DNA of 6,805 bases from Candidatus Elulimicrobium sp. (GTDB taxonomy: Bacteria > Patescibacteriota > Minisyncoccia > Moranbacterales > UBA9337), in assembly GCA_020722485.1 (NCBI GenBank), contig DYKS01000031.1, forward strand, positions 1 to 6,805, written 5' to 3'. The position numbers were made by a program, and so were the translations under genes. The notes beneath the pieces were generated by a model. The model saw only the letters and a list, made by a program, of their open reading frames with translations, had not been told where the DNA came from and did no database searches. This document shows positions 1 to 3,857 of the stretch, piece by piece. Numbering within the stretch: the stretch's first letter is position 1; every line of letters begins with the position of its first letter.

Positions 1-1
1 T

Positions 2-76
2 CGTAATCTGGATTTTCGCGAAAAAAAGTTCGAATTTTGTTCAGAAGACACAACCAACTTAAATATCGGAATTTAA
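2..76 (+). CDS. Possible 3' end of an upstream gene (partial)
   Basis: Reading frame 2 is open from the left edge to a TAA at 74-76 and encodes about 24 residues (RNLDFREKKFEFCSEDTTNL, then NIGI). The composition is protein-like: many acidic and basic residues and frequent G or A at first codon positions. The tail is too short to recognise a family. A minus-strand frame is also open across the same bases, so chance cannot be excluded. No clear terminator follows before the next gene. Confidence 0.28.
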   Translation, partial: RNLDFREKKFEFCSEDTTNLNIGI

Positions 77-104
77 ATTATTATATCTGAATGAAATATT
101 TTTC

Positions 105-133
105 TTGAAAAAATTGTATTACTACTAATAATA
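105..133 (+). promoter_or_regulatory. Weak candidate promoter and A-rich leader for the 180-713 gene
   Basis: TTGAAA at 105-110 is followed after 15-16 bases by TAATAA/AATAAT (126-132), a plausible but loose -35/-10 pair. From about 120 to 178 the strand is almost only A with scattered T and G (repeating ATAA-like units), which would give an unstructured leader. No Shine-Dalgarno sequence precedes the ATG at 180. In such AT-rich DNA a match of this quality is expected by chance fairly often. Confidence 0.3.
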
Positions 134-179
134 AGATAAAAATAAGAATAAAGAATAATAGAAAATAAATATCAAACTT

Positions 180-713
180 ATGCAAATTCCCAAAAATCTT
201 CCCCAATTTGAAAACTATCCCGTTCTTTTTCTTTCCGCCGGAGAATACAACGCCCATTTTTATTTAGCGTTAAATGGGAAAGTAGAAGAAATTGATTCTA
301 TTAAGATGTCTCCGCGCGACAACGCCAAAGAAAAACAAGCTTTCGTGGGAAGAAAAACAGGAATGATTAATTTGGAATCGATTTCTCATCACGGCGCCTA
401 CATAGAAGATTTAAAAAGCAAATTCAAACGTAAAGTCTGCCAAAACATTCATAATATTTTAGCCACTTATCCGAAAATGAAAGAAATTATTTTATTTGCT
501 CCTAGCTACTCAGCCAACCGTATTCTTGAAAAATTAAATCAACCAGAAAAGAAAAAAGTGCGAATGGTTTTTTACAACGAATATGCGAAAACAAATCCTT
601 TAGATTTGATAAAAACTTTTGAAAAAGAATCGCAAAAAATGACCGCTAAAAAAGTTTCTCTCAATCCGGAAGAAAAGAAAATCCTCCGCAAGCCGTCCGG
701 CAAACCATATTAA
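180..713 (+). CDS. Host-attachment / baeRF-like protein (eRF1-domain-like fold), tentative
   Basis: A 177-residue soluble protein without signal peptide or membrane segment. The order of elements resembles the 'protein required for attachment to host cells' / bacterial-archaeal eRF1-like (baeRF) family: an N-terminal strand VLFLSAG (15-21), a strand-turn-strand AHFYLALNGKVEEI (25-38), a spacer with polar residues and HH (70-71), a long basic helix EDLKSKFKRKVCQNIHNIL (76-94), a strand KEIILFAP (101-108, matching the family's LVL-AP stretch), a helix ANRILEKL (112-119), then KVRMVFYNEYAKTNP (126-140), where family members carry a V-x(n)-DLT-like segment. The C-terminus (150-177) is lysine-rich and probably disordered. 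Only the fold pattern is recognisable; catalytic or peptide-release motifs are not. The ATG at 180 is chosen because no other good start lies near it; no Shine-Dalgarno is present. The gene is alone, and its transcript could end at the hairpin at 794-823. It could also be an unrelated small Rossmann-like alpha/beta protein. Confidence 0.72.
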   Translation: MQIPKNLPQFENYPVLFLSAGEYNAHFYLALNGKVEEIDSIKMSPRDNAKEKQAFVGRKTGMINLESISHHGAYIEDLKSKFKRKVCQNIHNILATYPKMKEIILFAPSYSANRILEKLNQPEKKKVRMVFYNEYAKTNPLDLIKTFEKESQKMTAKKVSLNPEEKKILRKPSGKPY

Positions 714-741
714 AAAGAAACAAAAAAAACCGCTGAAAAAT

Positions 742-770
742 TTGACTTTATTCGTTTTTTGGTGTATACT
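742..770 (+). promoter_or_regulatory. Strong sigma-70-type promoter
   Basis: TTGACT (742-747) and TATACT (765-770) each match the consensus at five of six positions and are separated by exactly 17 bases. The predicted start of transcription is near 777. It is the best promoter match in the window. The 13 bases TATACTAGATAAA (765-777) recur exactly at the minus-strand promoter in front of the 3333 gene. The transcript would run straight into the hairpin at 794-823, almost 150 bases before the CAP gene. Confidence 0.72.
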
Positions 771-776
771 AGATAA

Positions 777-826
777 AGAAAAGAGTAAAAAATAAGACGT
801 TTCTCCTTTGGGTGAGACGTTTTTTG
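777..826 (+). ncRNA. Candidate ~50-nt RNA or attenuated leader
   Basis: The interval from the predicted start of the promoter at 742-770 to the U-run of the terminator at 794-823 is about 50 nt and holds no start codon with a usable reading frame. The first 16 nt are A/G-rich and single-stranded; the rest is the hairpin. It could be a tiny stable RNA, an attenuator that lets only part of the transcripts reach the CAP gene at 970, or simply a terminator for the gene at 180-713 with a fortuitous promoter upstream. The sequence alone does not decide between these. Confidence 0.35.
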
Positions 827-830
827 TTTC
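794..830 (+). terminator. Strong intrinsic terminator
   Basis: Bases 794-806 pair with 811-823 around a four-base loop TTTG: AAGACGTTTC then CC on the left, GG then GAGACGTTT on the right, with one U-U mismatch (804/813) and two G-U pairs. The hairpin is followed by TTGTTTCTT, continuing the T-run that starts at 820. It can stop transcripts from the promoter at 742-770 and read-through from the gene ending at 713. The loop-side CC/GG pairs and the T-run make the plus strand the better direction. Confidence 0.7.
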
Positions 831-969
831 TTAATAGTCTTTTTTTAAAAATCTGTTTAAAATTTCTGCTTCCGCCGCAAATTCTAATTCTAAACTAATT
901 TTAATTATCGTTGAAAAATTGTTGAAAATAAATTTAAAAACAAAAACTCTAATCTATTTTTAGTCTTTT

Positions 970-1749
970 ATGAAGAAAAAAAGAAACTTTCAATTTATTT
1001 TTTCTCTGTTGGTGGTTTTTTTCTGCTCCGGTCTTTTGGGAAGTGCAATTAAAATTCCGGTGACATACGCTTTAGAAATCACTCCGGAAAACATAATCTT
1101 GCTAGTCAATCAATCGCGTCAATCAGAAGGGATAAAACCACTAACAGAAAATGTTTTGCTTTCTCAAGCCGCAAGCGAAAAAGCCGCGGATATGATCAAT
1201 AACAATTATTTCGCTCATTTTTCTCCAAACGGAAAATCTCCTTGGTTTTGGTTAGAAAAAAATGGCTGTTTTTATGAATACGCGGGAGAAAATTTAGCCA
1301 TTAATTTTTTCGATGCTGTTTCCCAACACAACGCCTGGATGGAAAGTGAAAAACATCGTCGCAATATTCTCAATCCCGCTTATCAAGAAATCGGCGTGGC
1401 AGTTAAAAAGGGTAATATTAAAGGAAAAATGTCTTTGGTTGCGGTTCAGTTTTTTGCCACGCCCATCAAGAAAGAAAACTCCGCTCCTTCCACTGTTCTC
1501 AATGCTACTAATATAAGCAAAACAATTTCCGGAGAAAACTTTCCTTTCGCGCGCCAAACCTCATTGATACAGACAAATAATTTTGACAATCTAATAGGAT
1601 TAATTTTCACTAATATTAAACACCAACTATCTGTTTTTGCTTGGATTGTTTCCTTGACGGTTTTTCTGTTAACTCTTCTGTGGGAAATTAATTTTATCAC
1701 CCATCGCCACTGGAAAAAAGAAAGGCATTTAAAAATAAAAGTTCTTTGA
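970..1749 (+). CDS. Exported CAP/SCP-domain (YkwD-like) protein with N- and C-terminal membrane segments
   Basis: A 259-residue protein. A basic start (MKKKRNF) and hydrophobic stretch (about 8-28) form a signal peptide or anchor; T-Y-A at 32-34 is a plausible signal peptidase I site. The CAP domain spans about 38-165. Visible signatures are YFAHFSPNGKSPWFWL (80-95, candidate metal/active-site His83), AGENLA (105-110, Glu107), and WMESEKHRRNIL (123-134, Glu125 or Glu127 and His129), followed by YQEIGVAV. A polar Asn/Thr/Ser-rich linker (166-215) leads to a second hydrophobic segment (about 219-241) and a basic tail (THRHWKKERHLKIK), which places the CAP domain outside and both ends inside if the first segment is not cleaved. 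Bacterial CAP proteins are secreted or surface proteins of mostly unknown activity; a role in cell-surface interaction is an inference. There is no Shine-Dalgarno before the ATG at 970 and no convincing promoter in 830-969. The stop is TGA. Confidence 0.9.
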   Translation: MKKKRNFQFIFSLLVVFFCSGLLGSAIKIPVTYALEITPENIILLVNQSRQSEGIKPLTENVLLSQAASEKAADMINNNYFAHFSPNGKSPWFWLEKNGCFYEYAGENLAINFFDAVSQHNAWMESEKHRRNILNPAYQEIGVAVKKGNIKGKMSLVAVQFFATPIKKENSAPSTVLNATNISKTISGENFPFARQTSLIQTNNFDNLIGLIFTNIKHQLSVFAWIVSLTVFLLTLLWEINFITHRHWKKERHLKIKVL

Positions 1750-1771
1750 AAAAATAAAATTGTTAATTTTC

Positions 1772-1842
1772 CGCTTGAAAAAATTTTTTAAGCGAATTTG
1801 AAAAGCAAGTTCCTTGCTTTTGATTTAAAATAAAAATCAAAA
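1772..1842. repeat. Three consecutive inverted repeats downstream of the CAP gene
   Basis: Repeat 1: CGCTT (1772-1776) with AAGCG (1790-1794) around an A6/T6 core that can also pair. Repeat 2: AAAAGCAAG (1801-1809) with CTTGCTTTT (1813-1821), loop TTC. Repeat 3: TTTTGATTT (1818-1826) with AAATCAAAA (1834-1842), loop of 7. Repeats 2 and 3 share bases 1818-1821, so only one of the two can form completely. Repeat 1 could act as a weak terminator for the CAP gene. None except the next repeat (1845-1877) has the form of a textbook intrinsic terminator. Confidence 0.6.
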
Positions 1843-1844
1843 CA

Positions 1845-1877
1845 AAAAAAATCCTTGAAAATAACAAGGATTTTTTT
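1845..1877. terminator. Bidirectional intrinsic terminator between the CAP gene and the RRM gene
   Basis: Bases 1845-1857 (A-run then TCCTTG) pair perfectly with 1865-1877 (CAAGGA then seven T) over 13 bp with a 7-base loop. There is a T-run on the plus strand and, through the A-run, one on the minus strand. The two flanking genes converge on it, so it can end both the CAP transcript (+) and the RRM transcript (-), whose stop codon lies 22 bases away. Confidence 0.85.
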
Positions 1878-1898
1878 GTTTGAATTTCCGAACGCTTT

Positions 1899-2192
1899 TT
1901 ATTCGCGTCCACGGTGGAAACCGCCGGAACGAGGAGCGCGCTCTTTCATCGGACGAGCTTCATTGACGGTAATTTTTCTTCCGTCCAATTCTTTCTCGTT
2001 CCACATTTCAATCGCGGCTTGCGCTTCTTCCTCAGTAGCCATTTCTACGAAAGCAAATCCGCGAGAACGTCCACTAACACGGTCAAGAATGATTTTAGCA
2101 GAAACAACATTGCCCGCTTGGGCAAAAGCGTCTCGCAAACCTTCATCAGTGGTGTTGTAGGATACACCTCCTACATACAATTTTGTAGCCAT
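1899..2192 (-). CDS. Single-RRM RNA-binding protein
   Basis: A 97-residue protein that is almost entirely one RNA recognition motif. RNP2 is LYVGGV (5-10; the usual form ends in NL) and RNP1 is RGFAFVEM (44-51), with Tyr6, Phe46 and Phe48 as the expected RNA-stacking aromatics. The last RNP1 position is Met instead of Phe/Tyr, as in many bacterial RRM proteins such as cyanobacterial Rbp. DEGLRDAFAQAGNV (16-29) is helix 1 and EEEAQAAIEMWNEKELDGR (54-72) is helix 2. The tail (82-97) is short, Arg/Gly-rich and basic (RSGGFHRGRE), giving extra nonspecific RNA affinity. Such proteins act in the cytoplasm as RNA chaperones, often cold-induced; the targets are unknown here. Its start ATG at 2190-2192 fits the family (MA-KLYVG). 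It is a single-gene unit with a promoter at 2281-2309, a leader of about 82 nt and a terminator at 1845-1877. Codons 4-14 fold into a hairpin that could allow autoregulation. Confidence 0.95.
   Translation of the reverse strand: MATKLYVGGVSYNTTDEGLRDAFAQAGNVVSAKIILDRVSGRSRGFAFVEMATEEEAQAAIEMWNEKELDGRKITVNEARPMKERAPRSGGFHRGRE
2153..2179 (-). promoter_or_regulatory. Hairpin in the first codons of the RRM mRNA
   Basis: In the mRNA sense GTAGGA (2174-2169) and TCCTAC (2162-2157) are perfect inverted copies around the loop GGTGTA. The stem extends by one U-A pair and, after a bulged A, by UGU/ACA, for about 10 bp in total. The left arm and loop contain AGGAGGTG, the best Shine-Dalgarno-like string in the window, which the stem partly hides. 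It lies over codons 5-14, and part of the pairing is forced by the conserved YVGGVSY residues, so chance is possible. Confidence 0.35.
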
Positions 2193-2280
2193 TATCTTGT
2201 GCTTTAAATTTCTAATTACTTGTAAGGCGACCTTCGTCCCAACTTTTAAACAAATTAAGGAGAAAACTTACATCATTTTT

Positions 2281-2309
2281 AATCTACCACAAAAAATAAT
2301 AAAAAGCAA
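2281..2309 (-). promoter_or_regulatory. Promoter of the RRM gene
   Basis: Read on the minus strand, TTGCTT (2309-2304) and TAGATT (2286-2281) are separated by exactly 17 bases. The predicted start is near 2274, giving a leader of about 82 nt before the ATG. In that leader TGTAAG (mRNA 2272-2267) can pair with CTTACA (2226-2221), and AAGG-TCG-CCTT (2234-2224) can form a small competing stem. A structured leader would suit a cold- or self-regulated RNA-binding protein, but that is inference. Confidence 0.55.
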
Positions 2310-2358
2310 GAAAGCGCATATAATCGGGAATAATGCTTATTAACTATATACAGGGGGA

Positions 2359-3333
2359 TTATTCTTTAATCAATAATCTCCATTTTTCTTCAAAGCGGCG
2401 ACAAATTCGAGGCGCTTGCGGCTCTGGCCAAAAAATTAATCTCTCTTTTTCCGCTCGGATGAAAGCGCCAGCTTGAAAAGTTTTCGGATTGCGAAAAATT
2501 TTTTTCCTCTGCCAAGCGCCCAATTTCCGCTCCCAAAAATCACTGGCAAAAATCCATTCGCCTAACCAACGCGTCACGCGAGAAAAAAAATTATCCTTTA
2601 AAATAAATAAATTCTCTTTTTCTTTTTCCCAATGAGGCTTCGCTTTTTTTATCCATTTATTGGCTACTTGAAAACGAGAAAAAAATTCGTCAGAATCAAA
2701 AATAGGAAAAGCAAAAGAATATTCATGGGCAGCAAACCAATTTTGTTCTTTAATTTCCAAAAAATCCGCGTCTAAAAAACAATTAAGACAAATCCGATCT
2801 TTAATTTTTTCATTATGTCTTCTTTTACCCAGAAGATGCGTCCAAACCGTTAAGAAAAAACGACCGGTATAAATTTTCCCTTGTTTCAAAATAATCAACG
2901 CGTCCCAATCACTGGTAATTTCTCCATTTTTAAAAGCTAAACGTCCGGTTACCAAAATCGCTCGCAAAAAAGGAGAAAAACGCAACCAACGCGCCCAAAA
3001 ACGAAAATGTCTGATTTTGGCTAGCGAAATTTTTTCGCGACGACGACGCTCATAAACCAATTTTTTTCTTCCCGATAAAAAATAAAAACCGCGAAATTCT
3101 TCTATCCGATTTTCCGCTTTTTCCTTCTCTAATTCCACCATTACCGCCATTAAATTCCAATAATTATTTTTTTTATTTTCCGCATTGTTTAAAGTTTTAC
3201 AATTTTCAGAAACAATCAAATGTTTCCAGATCTCAAAAGCCGTCAAAGGATAATCAAGAGCATCATAATAAACGAGTGTTCGCAAAATGCTTCGCTTTAA
3301 AATTTCATTTGACATAATTTTATTTTGCGTCAT
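2359..3333 (-). CDS. Winged-helix + nucleotidyltransferase-fold protein with altered GS motif
   Basis: A 324-residue soluble, very basic and aromatic-rich protein. Residues 9-95 look like a winged-helix domain: helix ILKRSILRTLVYYDALDYPL (11-30), where the D-x2-DYPLT-x2-EI pattern is one I associate with a Parcubacterial family, then RGFYFLSGR (81-89). The nucleotidyltransferase core is AILVTGRLAFKNGEITSDWD (125-144): a GS motif followed by the S-D-x-D metal-binding pair Asp142 and Asp144, a downstream strand ALIILK and an RFFLTVWTHLLGKRR helix, then DRICLNCFL (179-187), also typical of this family. The expected Ser after Gly130 is Arg131, so nucleotide binding may be altered. The C-terminal half (190-324) is helical with many Trp residues and matches nothing I know. 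The substrate is unknown. ATG at 3333 is preferred over the in-frame ATG at 3315 because the promoter ends just before it, but the latter is possible. It is divergent from speD. Confidence 0.8.
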   Translation of the reverse strand: MTQNKIMSNEILKRSILRTLVYYDALDYPLTAFEIWKHLIVSENCKTLNNAENKKNNYWNLMAVMVELEKEKAENRIEEFRGFYFLSGRKKLVYERRRREKISLAKIRHFRFWARWLRFSPFLRAILVTGRLAFKNGEITSDWDALIILKQGKIYTGRFFLTVWTHLLGKRRHNEKIKDRICLNCFLDADFLEIKEQNWFAAHEYSFAFPIFDSDEFFSRFQVANKWIKKAKPHWEKEKENLFILKDNFFSRVTRWLGEWIFASDFWERKLGAWQRKKIFRNPKTFQAGAFIRAEKERLIFWPEPQAPRICRRFEEKWRLLIKE

Positions 3334-3347
3334 AATTCATTTTATCT

Positions 3348-3377
3348 AGTATATTGAAAATATGCTAAAAAGTTTAA
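3348..3377 (-). promoter_or_regulatory. Promoter of the nucleotidyltransferase-like gene, near-leaderless
   Basis: On the minus strand TATACT (3353-3348) is a strong -10; TTAAAC (3377-3372), 18 bases upstream, is a weak -35. The 13 bases TATACTAGATAAA (3353-3341) are identical to those at 765-777 on the plus strand. The predicted start is near 3341, only about 8 bases before the ATG at 3333, so the mRNA would have almost no leader. Confidence 0.5.
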
Positions 3378-3398
3378 TTTGTTAATTTAAACGAGGTA

Positions 3399-3431
3399 AT
3401 GAGAAAGTTTTTCTACAAATTCCTTCGTTGA
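3399..3431 (+). CDS. Possible 10-codon leader peptide before speD
   Basis: An ATG at 3399 opens a short frame, MRKFFYKFLR, ending with TGA at 3429-3431, eight bases before the speD ATG. GAGGT (3393-3397) lies just upstream, but the spacing of the GAGG core to the ATG is only two bases, which is short for a Shine-Dalgarno. It could be a translated upstream ORF coupling or attenuating speD. It may equally be chance: a 10-codon frame in AT-rich DNA is common. Confidence 0.2.
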   Translation: MRKFFYKFLR

Positions 3432-3439
3432 GTTAAGAA

Positions 3440-3799
3440 ATGAAAAAACTCATCGGAACGCACATTATGGGAGATCTTTCTCAGTGCGATTCAGATTATC
3501 TTTTCAGTCTTGATTCAAACAAGATTGAAAAGAAAGTTTCGGAAATTATTGCTAAAAATAATTTCACGAAGCTGGGTAGCTATTTCCACCGATTTGAAAA
3601 CAATTCATTCACGGGGGTTGTGGCTCTTTCGGAATCTCATGTTTCCATCCACACCTGGCCGGAATTGGGAGTAGTCAATATAGATGTTTATACCTGTAAC
3701 TACCAACGGGACAATACCGAAGCCACGCGCAAAGTTTTTTCAGAAATAGTGGCTCTCTTCGGAAAAAGCCAAGTCAAGAAAAAAGAAGTGCGCAGGTAG
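3440..3799 (+). CDS. speD: S-adenosylmethionine decarboxylase-type proenzyme (pyruvoyl-dependent), SpeD/SpeH class 1B
   Basis: A 119-residue proenzyme of the short bacterial/archaeal class. The self-cleavage site is SESHVSIHTWPE (64-75): cleavage between Glu65 and Ser66 gives a beta chain and an alpha chain with a pyruvoyl group from Ser66. His71 and Cys86 (VYTCN) match the processing and catalytic His68 and Cys83 of the Thermotoga maritima enzyme with the same +3 offset as Ser66 to Ser63. GTHIMGDLSQCDSDYL (6-21) is the usual N-terminal motif. The classic product, decarboxylated AdoMet, donates aminopropyl groups for spermidine. No speE, speA or other polyamine gene is next to it. SpeD homologues that instead decarboxylate ornithine or arginine are known in bacteria and archaea, including candidate-phyla lineages, so the substrate is not certain. 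The basic tail (GKSQVKKKEVRR) is short. No clear Shine-Dalgarno (GAG at 3430-3432 at best) and no convincing promoter were found; the terminator is at 3826-3851. Confidence 0.93.
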   Translation: MKKLIGTHIMGDLSQCDSDYLFSLDSNKIEKKVSEIIAKNNFTKLGSYFHRFENNSFTGVVALSESHVSIHTWPELGVVNIDVYTCNYQRDNTEATRKVFSEIVALFGKSQVKKKEVRR

Positions 3800-3825
3800 T
3801 CGTTTAATTTTATCTTATCTATAAC

Positions 3826-3853
3826 AAAAACGAGAAATACTTCTCGTTTTTTG
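3826..3853. terminator. Bidirectional terminator between speD and uvrA
   Basis: AAAAACGAGAA (3826-3836) pairs perfectly with TTCTCGTTTTT (3841-3851) over 11 bp, loop ATAC, and is followed by T-G-T5 on the plus strand. Pairing continues outward past a one-base bulge (AAC with GTT). The A-run gives a T-run in the minus direction as well. The convergent genes speD (stop 3799) and uvrA (stop 3858) both end at it; the uvrA stop is only seven bases from the right arm. Confidence 0.85.
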
Positions 3854-3857
3854 TTTT

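Noticed and set aside
795..822. Direct repeat AGACGTTT (795-802 and 815-822)
   Set aside because: Explained by the terminator hairpin, in which G-U pairing makes the two arms look alike in direct orientation.
1294..1700. Open frames inside the CAP gene on both strands (67-87 codons)
   Set aside because: They lie entirely within a gene with a clear CAP domain and have no recognisable motif or family-like composition.
1855..2207. Two plus-strand open frames of about 100 codons opposite the RRM gene
   Set aside because: The minus strand encodes an unmistakable RRM with both RNP motifs; one of the plus frames begins inside the terminator.
2357..2378. GATTATT/AATAATC inverted repeat over the stop codon of the nucleotidyltransferase-like gene
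   Set aside because: Seven A/T-rich pairs without a T-run in the gene's direction; too weak to call a terminator.
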